Origin: Prevotella sp.
GTDB taxonomy: Bacteria > Bacteroidota > Bacteroidia > Bacteroidales > Bacteroidaceae
NCBI GenBank assembly: GCA_015060485.1
Contig: SUYI01000001.1
Span: 124,001-188,000, forward strand
Length of the DNA: 64,000 nucleotides
Direction of reading: 5' to 3'
Shown here: positions 42,001 through 50,530 of the stretch, in pieces
Numbering within the stretch: position 1 is the stretch's first letter
How the letters are laid out: each line of letters opens with the position of its first letter
Made by a program: the position numbers and the translations under genes
The notes under the pieces: model-generated
Told to the model about the DNA's origin: nothing
What the model saw: the letters and a program-made list of their open reading frames with translations, nothing else
The model's database searches: none

Positions 42001-42159
42001 TGTCACCCAGAAATGTCCGAACTCATCGCCTACCAAGCGGGCCAGACATGTTGTTCCGTCACTTAAGGTGATGGTTCGCGTTAAACCGCGTTTAGCGGGT
42101 ACTGCAAAAGCCACGATGCTCGTCAGCAACCATATACATGTAAAAAGATATCTTCTCAT
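39013..42159 (-). CDS. Secreted M6-family metalloprotease with Big and chitobiase-like domains
   Basis: A 1048-residue secreted protease. A signal peptide (about 20 residues) precedes the M6 domain, with the zinc motif HEFSHCLGYPD near residues 295-305 and MSDWDLMSGGSYNGNG after it, as in immune inhibitor A-type enzymes. A chitobiase/CHB-type segment (IYYTTDGTEPTTASNVYSEP) and several Ig-like Big domains follow. The C-terminal tail TGISTLNG...GLYIRKGQKTIVK matches other secreted proteins here. The gene lies between the two inverted surface operons and has its own promoter. Confidence 0.9.
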   Translation of the reverse strand: MRRYLFTCIWLLTSIVAFAVPAKRGLTRTITLSDGTTCLARLVGDEFGHFWVTVDGRAFQQQTDDAYFTEIDAEAVKEQAQTRRAEANALRMQRLPGIQQQGKRRIGTYGTYMGEKKALVILVNYTDVTFAENHDNALYQRIANEKGFNEGSFVGSMYDYFYAQSEGQFELTFDVVGPVTVSQNQVYYGGNDSQGNDLRPAEMVHEAIELVKDQVTDWSQYDWDGDGYVDQVYVVYAGNGEADSSVTNSIWPHAWSLSSSGQGAVTVGTNLKVDTYACGSELNYSNQIEGIGTMCHEFSHCLGYPDFYDIDYSGGQGMSDWDLMSGGSYNGNGYRPAGYTSYERWVAGWKAPVELNTGKLAIEGMKGLQDGGDFYVMYNDGHPDEYFLLENRTLSGWDKSLPGGGLLILHVDYNASVWSWNRPNDDPNHQRMTWIPSDGSYNFTGYGSNRYPTGLANDTYPNANGNDAFDDASSPAAELYNDNSDGSRLLHKGIKNITKLSDGLISFDYIGSSTVMKPEFSPKGGVYIEPQTVSITCATAGATIYYTTDGTEPTTASNVYSEPLTIGTNTTIKAMAATSDDESWVAEATYTFMSATPADPSADYAWMEDFTGVAAGTGVEYVANENAVYEGDDGNYCLIYDESLAGGTAPEVLVPHKNRPVNSLTANIAIGTVHGNFDLSFKSNGSLTLTSATEDVVITSVSTVGNDYRYRIYVPKNTSSLQLTFTNKTTKNIRLDNIILMKPPKGDPGLSFSRSAINVLPDQEYTLPTLSNPNELPVVFSSSVPAIATIDAETGVVTLTGNEGSTVIKAEFAGNNEFLAAEASYSLMVGRYDANLYFEERTYTTKAKDIEFKTPELINIDDLPVTFESYDTDVAKVDERTGKVSIGKAGSTLVVATFDGNSKYAPGYAYYELIVEKLEHQLSFESAEVEATVGVKTFNGPKLNNPNKLQLTFTSSDETLATVDEKGDVTLGAKPGKVTITASFAGDDYYEAGEASFLIVLVEGTGISTLNGNQPVERDSEWHTIQGVRVDKPTKGLYIRKGQKTIVK

Positions 42160-42187
42160 ACTTTGATTAATTTGTCGATTTGAACTG

Positions 42188-42195
42188 CAAAGGTA
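42188..42195 (-). promoter_or_regulatory. -7 promoter box of the M6 metalloprotease gene
   Basis: Minus-strand TACCTTTG, 29 bases before the ATG. Confidence 0.65.
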
Positions 42196-42258
42196 ATGAA
42201 AATCAAAAGAAACGCCAAATATTCATTCATATTTTTTCAATTTTCGGGCAAAACGACA

Positions 42259-42293
42259 AATAAGAGGCTGTCCAGCAAGAACAGCCTCTTATT
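42259..42293. terminator. Terminator after the copy B operon
   Basis: AATAAGAGGCTGT (42259-42271) and ACAGCCTCTTATT (42281-42293) form a perfect 13-pair stem. Confidence 0.8.
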
Positions 42294-42357
42294 GGAAAAT
42301 ACTCGTAGAGTAATTTGAAATACTTACGGAGTATTTTTTATTACTCGCATAGTATTG

Positions 42358-42750
42358 TTACTTCTTCACAGGAACCTTTCCCAGTTCACGGGATGTGGAA
42401 TCAGCAGGAACAGTAAGGAGGGTATCATGTTTCACCACTGAAGGCTTGTAGGTCTTTGGCAGAACCGTAACCACCAAGGCACGAAGTGCATCGTCACCTC
42501 CAATATAGTCGACAATAACGGAATCGCCGTGCACCATCACACCATTCTGAATTTTAGCATCAGCCAAGGTGAATACTAACGAATCGCCATCTTCTATGCC
42601 TAATGTCAACATGGGAATAGAGTCGCTGTTGGGACTAACATGCTTTACAATACCGCGAATGTTGTGCAGCTGGCCATCACTCTTTCCACCGCAGGCGACG
42701 AACAGTAATGCTGAAAACAATACAAATGACAAAAATGTAATCTTCTTCAT
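42358..42750 (-). CDS. Small lipoprotein, partner of surface protein B
   Basis: A 130-residue paralog of the lipoprotein at 38304, same length. The lipobox is LFVAC (cysteine near residue 20) and the conserved segments are QLHNIRGIV, GVMVHGDSVIVDYI, ALVVTVLPK and the tail KPSVVKHDTLLT...KVPVKK. The two copies share roughly half their residues, more divergent than the flanking DNA. It lies behind surface gene B after a matching terminator and would move with it if the locus inverts. Function unknown. Confidence 0.75.
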   Translation of the reverse strand: MKKITFLSFVLFSALLFVACGGKSDGQLHNIRGIVKHVSPNSDSIPMLTLGIEDGDSLVFTLADAKIQNGVMVHGDSVIVDYIGGDDALRALVVTVLPKTYKPSVVKHDTLLTVPADSTSRELGKVPVKK

Positions 42751-42762
42751 AATCTTTAATTC

Positions 42763-42797
42763 TGAAAAAGAAGGGGACGTCCTTTTGGGACATCCCC
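42763..42797 (-). terminator. Terminator between surface gene B and its small lipoprotein
   Basis: Plus-strand GGGGACGTCC (42773-42782) and GGACATCCCC (42788-42797) with a T-rich tail on the minus strand, the counterpart of 38254-38287. Confidence 0.85.
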
Positions 42798-42853
42798 CTC
42801 CGGGATGATTGACTTTAATATCTGATAGATTTTTAAGTCTTAACAGTAATCAC

Positions 42854-45800
42854 TTACGGGCGCTGGATCAGTACAGGCAGCTCAACAACTACGTCGTGGT
42901 TGAAGGCGTCCTTCCACATGATGCGCAGGTACTCAGTGTGGTCAGCAACAGGAGCAGCATCGGTCTGAGTAGAAGACTGCTTGTAAATGATATCCGTACC
43001 AGCGATGCTGGGCACGAAGTACGGGTTCTTCTGACCCTGACCATCTGGCTCAGTGTACAGAGCGCAGTTCTGGAAAATCAGGAAGTTCTTGTCAACCAGA
43101 GTCTTCAGAGTCTTGCTGGAAGAGGTAGCAGTACCATCACCGAAGAATGCGGGATCGTAAGTGTTCTTAGATACGATATCGGTGAATGGAGATGTGCGGT
43201 TCTTACCCTCGTGGCTCCACTTCAGGTTGGGCTGAGCAGTAGTTGACTTCCAAGCGAAGCTGTTAGCGAAGTGCCAGCAAGAGTAGATGAAGGTCAGCGG
43301 ATGATCAGTTCTTGATCTGAAGTAGTCGGCGTTGAACTTATCGACAGTACCATCAGCCTTCAAAGTGGTCTGGATACCAGGATAGTCCTTTCCATAAGAA
43401 ACAGCATGCTCTGTCTTATCGTCGATCAGCTCATAGGGAACCTCCAACATGTACTTCTGCCAAGTCTCAGCACCCTCAGGATGTCTATATGCAACACCCT
43501 TGCCATTCTTATCTACGAGATCCTTCTTACCCTTGTCAGCAGCCTTAGCGGCATCGTTAGACGTTCCAAAGATAAATACGTAGGTCTTATACCATTCGTC
43601 CTCTTCGTAAGCACCCGTAGACCAACCGTTCTGGCCATCCACAGACAGGTTGTAGAAGATGTTAGTCAGGTTCTTGAAGCCGTAGGTAGCCTTAGAATCG
43701 CGTGCATCGTAGCAAGCTTCCATGTCAGTATTCTTCTGGTGAGGAGCGAAGTTGTTGATAGCATCCCAATCGAAGTAGCCATAAGCGGCAGTACCTTGTT
43801 TGTTAGGAATCATGTAAGCCTTAACCTTGCCAGTGCCATCTTCCATTTCCTGCTTCGGACGGAAAAACAACTTATCAGCATCAACAGGAAGAGTCTTCTT
43901 CAAAGTGATGGTGGTAACAATACGATTGACACGTGTACCAGCAACAAACTCATAAGCAGTCAGATAGAACACATAAGTAGCACCATCAACCAAGTTCTCA
44001 ATGTTGGTCGGAGTGATAGTCAGCTTCTTCAAACCAGCAGTCAAAACGCCCTTACCGACATAATCAGTAGTTCCTGTATACTGCGAACCTGTCCAAATAT
44101 CAGTAGTCTCAGGAGTCTTGCCATTCCAATTGAAGTGGAAGTAATCAAGAGTAGCAGGAGCTGTGGTGTTCTTGTCAACGACAATCACAGGATTAGTTGA
44201 AGCAACTGACAACTCATAGTAATAATTATTGTTCCACATCTTCTCAGTCTTCATCTCAGAAGAAGTATCCTGATTACCAACAATGGCATTACCATCCTTA
44301 TCAGTGTGCGAACCAACTGTAGCAGTTACTTCTGCATCCAACTGATTATTAGAAGCCTTATCTGTCACGAGGATATAGAATGCACGACCATCGGGGTCAA
44401 CCAGCGAACCATCGCGGTTTACAGCGAATACGCGGAAACCGATAACATCACCATTAGCGCGAGGATCGGTAACCTTCAGAGAGATACCCTTAGCTGCAGT
44501 TACGGTCTGATTCAGGCCCTCAATCTTATAGCTCTCCCAAGCGTTAATCTCAGAAGGCTCAGACTCAACAGCGTTCTTCTTATCGAGAACAACGTAGATA
44601 GAATCAATAGCGACATTATCTCCATATTCGGTATATGCAGCAATATTATTAATTGTGAAAGTCTCGTTCAAACCAACAGCGAGGCACTGGTAGTTATGAC
44701 GGCGGTCATTCATATAAACAGGAACATAGCTCCAAAGATTCACGTTGTTCTGATAGTTAGATTTAGCATCGTTACCTTTTCCAACAGGAACAGCAGTAGG
44801 AGCAGGATATTTCTCAGAAGTAGGCAACCACTCCAATTCGTAGTTGTCACCATAGAATACGGTCGTATTATCGCCCCAAATAGGATGATCAAACCAACCA
44901 TAAAGAGGATTATCCTCCGTACCAACGTAACGGTTGTGAATGTACTCAACAGATCTGCCCTGAGCAGCACTCAACTCATTGTAAACACTGAAGGTGAAGT
45001 GGTTGGCAGGAACATACTCTGTATAACTGAAAGAAACGTCATAAGAAGAAACAACATAACGACTAGGATCATTTTCCTGAGTATTATTTGCTGCAACTGC
45101 AAAAACAAGCTGACGGTCAGGATCATACAGAGGATAGTAAGTAATATCACCACCAAATGTCTCTGTGATATACTTACCAACCGTGGTCTTCTTCAGGAAT
45201 TCTTCCTCATTTATGCCCTTAGCAATCTCGAAGGGAAGAATCCAAAGACCATTGTTGATGAAGTTTGCACGAGTGAACAATGTGTGATAACGCTCAGGAG
45301 TGCCAATTTTCACATAGTTAGAAATATCTTCACCCAAAGAGTTAATCAGACGGAGGTCTGTGGTGGTCAAATCAGCATTCACGGGGTTCACACGAACAAT
45401 CAGGCCATAAGTAGGATCCTTTACGTCAGTACCCTTTGTATACTTCACGAGAGGCAGAGCAATCTCTTCCTTACCATCAATATCCTTGTAGTTCAACTCG
45501 TTGTCACCGAAGGTAGCGTCCTCAGGAACAAAACCATGGGTCAAGGGGAAGTGGAAGCCACCAGCCCATGCATAATAAGCAGCGTCTTTACCCTGAGCTT
45601 CATCCCAATCATAAACAATGTCATAATTAGGAAGAACATAATAATAACCACCATTATTAAAATCATTAGCAGTGAAAGAGTCGATAATCTCAATGCTTGT
45701 GATGGCCTTGTAGAGTTCATCAACAGCAGCACGATAAGCGGCAGTTACCTCAGCAGCACCATCAATGTGGGCAATCTGAGTCTTCAGTTCCTCAATCTGC

Positions 45801-46342
45801 TTATTCAGCTCGGTAGCAGTCACATACTCCTTCATCTGGTTACCCAGCTGCTCGAGTTGCTTAGCCAGAGCGGCATTCTGCTCGTTCAGTTTAGCAACGG
45901 CCTCAGCAACGGCCTGCTCAGCAGCTTCCTTGGCAGCCTTAGCAGCCTCAGCAGCATCGTCAGCAGCATTCTGTGCATCGGCAGCAGCCTTAGCAGCAGC
46001 CTCAATCTTAGCAGCGAGATCCTTGGCAGCAGCGTCAGCAGCAGCCTTTACAGCCTCAATCTGCTTTTGAAGATCAGCGTTGGTAGCAGCCTGCTCAACA
46101 GCCTGCTCAGCGAACTGCTTAGCCAGCTTCTCTTCCAGGTTCTTCATAGCTGTCTCCGCATTCGTAGATGCGTTGTTCAGCTGAGTCTGAAGAGCTGTCA
46201 GCTCGCTCTTCAGAGCGGCCTTGTCAATCTGTGTCTGAAGGTTCGAGATGTCATCATCGTAGTCCTTACAAGACACGAACACGCTTGTAGATGCAATAAA
46301 CAATGCACCGAAAAGCAATGTACTCAAAAATCTTTTGTTCAT
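42854..46342 (-). CDS. Large alanine-rich coiled-coil surface lipoprotein, copy B (S-layer-like)
   Basis: An 1162-residue paralog of the protein at 34826. The first 62 residues, including signal peptide, lipobox VFVSC and KDYDDD, are identical in DNA. The coiled coil has small deletions and changes, the middle (about residues 215-620) is much more divergent with insertions such as the NGGYYYVLPNYD region, and the C-terminal 200 residues are again close. No promoter box lies directly upstream: the recombinase gene ends 35 bases before it on the same strand. It may be silent or read through in this orientation. Confidence 0.8.
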   Translation of the reverse strand: MNKRFLSTLLFGALFIASTSVFVSCKDYDDDISNLQTQIDKAALKSELTALQTQLNNASTNAETAMKNLEEKLAKQFAEQAVEQAATNADLQKQIEAVKAAADAAAKDLAAKIEAAAKAAADAQNAADDAAEAAKAAKEAAEQAVAEAVAKLNEQNAALAKQLEQLGNQMKEYVTATELNKQIEELKTQIAHIDGAAEVTAAYRAAVDELYKAITSIEIIDSFTANDFNNGGYYYVLPNYDIVYDWDEAQGKDAAYYAWAGGFHFPLTHGFVPEDATFGDNELNYKDIDGKEEIALPLVKYTKGTDVKDPTYGLIVRVNPVNADLTTTDLRLINSLGEDISNYVKIGTPERYHTLFTRANFINNGLWILPFEIAKGINEEEFLKKTTVGKYITETFGGDITYYPLYDPDRQLVFAVAANNTQENDPSRYVVSSYDVSFSYTEYVPANHFTFSVYNELSAAQGRSVEYIHNRYVGTEDNPLYGWFDHPIWGDNTTVFYGDNYELEWLPTSEKYPAPTAVPVGKGNDAKSNYQNNVNLWSYVPVYMNDRRHNYQCLAVGLNETFTINNIAAYTEYGDNVAIDSIYVVLDKKNAVESEPSEINAWESYKIEGLNQTVTAAKGISLKVTDPRANGDVIGFRVFAVNRDGSLVDPDGRAFYILVTDKASNNQLDAEVTATVGSHTDKDGNAIVGNQDTSSEMKTEKMWNNNYYYELSVASTNPVIVVDKNTTAPATLDYFHFNWNGKTPETTDIWTGSQYTGTTDYVGKGVLTAGLKKLTITPTNIENLVDGATYVFYLTAYEFVAGTRVNRIVTTITLKKTLPVDADKLFFRPKQEMEDGTGKVKAYMIPNKQGTAAYGYFDWDAINNFAPHQKNTDMEACYDARDSKATYGFKNLTNIFYNLSVDGQNGWSTGAYEEDEWYKTYVFIFGTSNDAAKAADKGKKDLVDKNGKGVAYRHPEGAETWQKYMLEVPYELIDDKTEHAVSYGKDYPGIQTTLKADGTVDKFNADYFRSRTDHPLTFIYSCWHFANSFAWKSTTAQPNLKWSHEGKNRTSPFTDIVSKNTYDPAFFGDGTATSSSKTLKTLVDKNFLIFQNCALYTEPDGQGQKNPYFVPSIAGTDIIYKQSSTQTDAAPVADHTEYLRIMWKDAFNHDVVVELPVLIQRP

Positions 46343-46377
46343 ACGATTAAAATTAAAATTAATTAAAAAATAAAATG

Positions 46378-47448
46378 TTAGTTTATCTCTATTCTCTCAC
46401 GGTTTTGCCCCCGCATCTCATGCACGGAGTTACTATCCGGCTCTTGTGCAGCACGGATAATATCAGCGTTGGCCTTGTCGATGGGGGTTGTGTCGAGCGT
46501 CTTGAGATAAACTTGCGTCGTATGTTCCGAGGTGTGTCCCATGGCATCGCTGATAATGCCTACGGGCAGATTCATGCCACGTGCAATACTTGCCCACGAA
46601 TGACGGGCAACATACATGGTGAGCGGTAGAGAGATTTCGCAAAGGCGTCCAATGTTTTTTAATTCCATGTTGACAATCCTTTGGCATTCGCGGTACTGGC
46701 TACGCTCGCAGCCGTTGTTGCGCAGGATGATGGGAAGCAGATATTTTGAGTTGTTCGACGGATGACGGTTGATAATATCCTGCATCGGCTGCTCCCAGCG
46801 TATGGCGATGAGCTGGCCAGTCTTCTGCCGTTGGTAGGTGAGCAGTCCGTTTTGGATATTCTCTGGTTTCAGATAGGCAATATCGATGAACGACATGCCT
46901 CGGGTGTAAAAAGAAAACAGAAAGAGGTCGCGTGCCAGCTCTTCGTTATAGGTTAGTCCCTTGATATGGCGGATGCGGCGTATTTCGTCGATGGTGATGG
47001 CACGCTTGATGGTTTTGCCAATACCGGTATAGACACGGACAAAGGGTTTGGTGTCGTTCACGTAGCCGCTGTCGACGGCACGCAGATAGATGGTTCTCAG
47101 CACTCGCATATAGAACGAACTGCTGTTGCTGCACAAGCCGCGTCCTTTCAGAAACTTCTCGTAGTCGCAGATGAGTGGTGCGTTGAACTGGCTGAACCTG
47201 AAGTCGTCGCCATCGATAAAGCGCAGGAAACTGTTTTTGGCACTTCGGTAGGTCTCGGCAGTTCTGCGTCGCCCATATTTCTTCAAGTCTCCCACCAGCT
47301 GGTCGACAAATTGAACGAAGGTGGGAACTTCCGCTGCTTCAGCGCTGTGTCCAGAATTGCTGGTGGGGATGAGTTGATACTCTTTACCGTTTACGATGAC
47401 GCGGATGACGTCGATGTCGGGGGTGGGGGTGTTGATGCTGATAGTCAT
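46378..47448 (-). CDS. Tyrosine recombinase, probable DNA invertase of the surface locus
   Basis: A 356-residue tyrosine recombinase with an N-terminal SAM-like core-binding domain (about residues 45-140) and a catalytic domain. Visible catalytic residues are R in YTRGMSFIDIAYL, K in QRQKTGQLI, ARH in MYVARHSWAS, H in MGHTSEHTTQVYL and the nucleophile Y in the same segment; the usual first histidine of HxxR is replaced by tyrosine, common in Bacteroidota invertases. Its last 17 codons lie in the inverted repeat shared with the leader of surface gene A. No phage genes are nearby. Confidence 0.85.
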   Translation of the reverse strand: MTISINTPTPDIDVIRVIVNGKEYQLIPTSNSGHSAEAAEVPTFVQFVDQLVGDLKKYGRRRTAETYRSAKNSFLRFIDGDDFRFSQFNAPLICDYEKFLKGRGLCSNSSSFYMRVLRTIYLRAVDSGYVNDTKPFVRVYTGIGKTIKRAITIDEIRRIRHIKGLTYNEELARDLFLFSFYTRGMSFIDIAYLKPENIQNGLLTYQRQKTGQLIAIRWEQPMQDIINRHPSNNSKYLLPIILRNNGCERSQYRECQRIVNMELKNIGRLCEISLPLTMYVARHSWASIARGMNLPVGIISDAMGHTSEHTTQVYLKTLDTTPIDKANADIIRAAQEPDSNSVHEMRGQNRERIEIN

Positions 47449-47454
47449 AGGGGA

Positions 47455-47517
47455 GATAGGGTTGTTAGGGGTGTTAGGTGGGGTAGGTAAGTTAGGGGAG
47501 GTAGGTTAGTTAGGAAA
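47455..47517 (-). repeat. Nine-base tandem repeat upstream of the recombinase
   Basis: Seven consecutive plus-strand nonamers of the form GTTAGGGNN: GATAGGGTT, GTTAGGGGT, GTTAGGTGG, GGTAGGTAA, GTTAGGGGA, GGTAGGTTA, GTTAGGAAA. They fill the recombinase leader between its ATG and the enolase terminator. Confidence 0.9.
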
Positions 47518-47547
47518 AAAAAAGAGGCTGCCCGTTTGGACAGCCTC
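47514..47547 (-). terminator. Enolase terminator
   Basis: GAGGCTG (47524-47530) and CAGCCTC (47541-47547) pair, with two further pairs inside; the minus strand runs into T residues. Confidence 0.85.
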
Positions 47548-47570
47548 CTATAGAAATAAGTTGTCTGAGA

Positions 47571-48992
<1,422 letters not shown>

Positions 48993-49030
48993 TTATTATT
49001 AACTGCCACATGGAGTTGGCAATTTTGTTG

Positions 49031-49038
49031 TAACTTTG
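49031..49038 (+). promoter_or_regulatory. -7 box of the pseudouridine synthase gene
   Basis: TAACTTTG eight bases before the ATG, predicting a leaderless or very short-leader transcript. Confidence 0.6.
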
Positions 49039-49046
49039 AAGCCCGA

Positions 49047-50522
49047 ATGGAACATTTGCATCCGTTAGAGAGTCATCTGGAACGTCCGCAGCGGTTTACC
49101 TATCCGTTCTGCTACGAGCCGCACCCCTTGTGCCAATTGGCAGCCAAGGAGGTGCAGGCGTATATTGCCGCTCATCCTGAGATTCGCGAGGATGCTGACC
49201 AGGGGAAGATGTTCGGAGTGCTGGTGGTAGATAAGCTGACGGTGGATAAGCTGACGGCAGATAAGCTGACGGCTGAACCGTCAGCCACAGTGAGATTGGG
49301 ATTCTTGGCGGCGTACAGCGGCTTGCTGGCTGGAAGGAACGACTGGGGGTATTTCGTGCCGCCGGTGTATGACGCGCAGCAGCCGGACGGGCATTTTAAA
49401 ACCACTGAGCGGGAGATTTCGAGGCTGAGTGGTAGGGAGAGTAGGGATGGTAGGTTTGGTAGGGAGAGTAGGTTTAGTAGGGATGGTAGGTCTGGTAGGG
49501 AGCTGTCGCAGGAGTTGCAGACGTGGCTGTTTCACCAATACCGGCTGCTGAATGCCCGCGGCGAGGTGAAGGATCTCGTCGACATCTGGCAGGAATATTA
49601 TAACCGCCCGAAGCTGCTGCAGAAATATCCGCTGCCCCCTGGCGGAACGGGCGACTGCTGTGCCCCGAAACTGCTGCAGTATGCCTATCAGCAGGGGCTG
49701 AAGCCCCTTTGTATGGCTGAGTTCTGGTGGGGGGCCACGACGAAGACGGAGTTGCGCCAGCATCTGAACTACTATCCAGCCTGCAGGGGTAAATGCAAGC
49801 CCATTCTGACGTGGATGCTGCAAGGGCTCGATGTAGACCCTGATCCGGAGTTACAGGATCTTCAGCAGATGGATCTTCCTGTCGTCTATGAGGACGAGTG
49901 GCTGGTAGTCGTCAACAAACCCAGCGGTCTGCTGTCTGTGCCGGGACGTATCGGGCAGTATAGTGTGGAAACCATCATGCAGGAACGCAATCCGGACAGT
50001 AAGGTTGTCCATCGGCTCGATATGGGAACCAGCGGACTGCTTATCGTCGCCAAGACACAGGACGTGTATCGTGCCCTGCAAGAGCAGTTTGTGAAACACC
50101 AGATAAGGAAAAAGTACCTGGCCGTCCTATCCCCTAACAACCCTACCATACCTACTTCACCTACCGCCCTTCCTCCTTCCGGCAGCATCAGCCTGCCTCT
50201 GCGGCCAGACCCTATGAACCGTCCGCGCCAGGTCGTCGACCCGGAACATGGCAAGCGGGCTGTGACGGACTACGAATTCCTGTCGGACCGTGTGGTGGCA
50301 CTATGGCCCCAGACGGGGCGCACCCATCAGCTGCGCATCCACTGTGCACATCCAGACGGATTGGGGCGTCCCATCGTAGGCGACGAGTTGTATGGTACGC
50401 GGAAGCACGGCCAGCGACTGCTGCTTCATGCCGCAGAGCTCTGGTTCCGCCACCCAGTGACTTTACAGGAAATGCATCTGGAAGCAGATGATGAGATAAT
50501 TAATGGCGAAATAACGAAATAA
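49047..50522 (+). CDS. RluA-family pseudouridine synthase with repeat insertions
   Basis: A 491-residue protein. The catalytic domain (about residues 275-485) shows VVYEDEWLVVVNKPSGLLSVPG, then VVHRLDMGTSGLLIVAK with the catalytic aspartate, QTGRTHQLRIH and GDELYG, all typical of RluA/TruC enzymes that isomerise uridine in rRNA or tRNA. The N-terminal 270 residues are a Bacteroidales-type extension with CRGKC and other cysteines. Three tandem repeats are inserted in frame: VDKLT units (61-75), GRE/SRD-type triplets (129-152) and PNNPTIPTSPT near 362-373. Confidence 0.87.
   Translation: MEHLHPLESHLERPQRFTYPFCYEPHPLCQLAAKEVQAYIAAHPEIREDADQGKMFGVLVVDKLTVDKLTADKLTAEPSATVRLGFLAAYSGLLAGRNDWGYFVPPVYDAQQPDGHFKTTEREISRLSGRESRDGRFGRESRFSRDGRSGRELSQELQTWLFHQYRLLNARGEVKDLVDIWQEYYNRPKLLQKYPLPPGGTGDCCAPKLLQYAYQQGLKPLCMAEFWWGATTKTELRQHLNYYPACRGKCKPILTWMLQGLDVDPDPELQDLQQMDLPVVYEDEWLVVVNKPSGLLSVPGRIGQYSVETIMQERNPDSKVVHRLDMGTSGLLIVAKTQDVYRALQEQFVKHQIRKKYLAVLSPNNPTIPTSPTALPPSGSISLPLRPDPMNRPRQVVDPEHGKRAVTDYEFLSDRVVALWPQTGRTHQLRIHCAHPDGLGRPIVGDELYGTRKHGQRLLLHAAELWFRHPVTLQEMHLEADDEIINGEITK
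49227..49271 (+). repeat. Fifteen-base tandem repeat in the pseudouridine synthase gene
   Basis: Three units of GTNGATAAGCTGACG in frame, encoding VDKLT, VDKLT and ADKLT. Confidence 0.9.
49431..49502 (+). repeat. Nine-base tandem repeat in the pseudouridine synthase gene
   Basis: Eight in-frame nonamers of the form GGTAGGGAG, AGTAGGGAT or GGTAGGTTT, encoding GRE, SRD, GRF, GRE, SRF, SRD, GRS and GRE. Confidence 0.95.
50132..50167 (+). repeat. Nine-base tandem repeat, opposite orientation, in the same gene
   Basis: CCCTAACAA, CCCTACCAT, ACCTACTTC and ACCTACCGC, the reverse-complement form of the GTTAGGG family, within the catalytic domain. Confidence 0.88.
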
Positions 50523-50530
50523 TAACAATA

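Larger units (their letters stand above)
34739..46429. other. Candidate 11.7-kb invertible surface-protein locus
   Basis: Two paralogous gene pairs in opposite orientation face a central M6 protease gene. The outermost 17 bases, CTCCGTGCATGAGATGC, are identical and inverted (34739-34755 and 46413-46429), contain the dyad GCAT-GAG-ATGC, and are followed on both sides by near-identical leader and coding DNA. A promoter lies outside the left end and a tyrosine recombinase gene outside the right end. The recombinase's last codons lie within the repeat. Confidence 0.6.
42259..46429 (-). repeat. Right arm of the inverted paralogous duplication
   Basis: Mirror of 34739-38795, slightly longer because surface gene B is 39 codons longer. 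Confidence 0.85.

Noticed and set aside
44306..46366. Long plus-strand ORF (686 codons) opposite surface gene B, and the similar minus-strand ORFs opposite surface gene A (36263-38242, 34802-35860).
   Set aside because: They arise from the GCT/AAG/CTG-biased codons of the surface genes; their products are leucine/serine-rich with no domain or signal, and they mirror each other only because the surface genes are paralogs.
46378..47448. Integrase as evidence of a prophage or conjugative element.
   Set aside because: No phage structural, relaxase or conjugation genes are near; the link to the inverted surface genes explains it better as an invertase.
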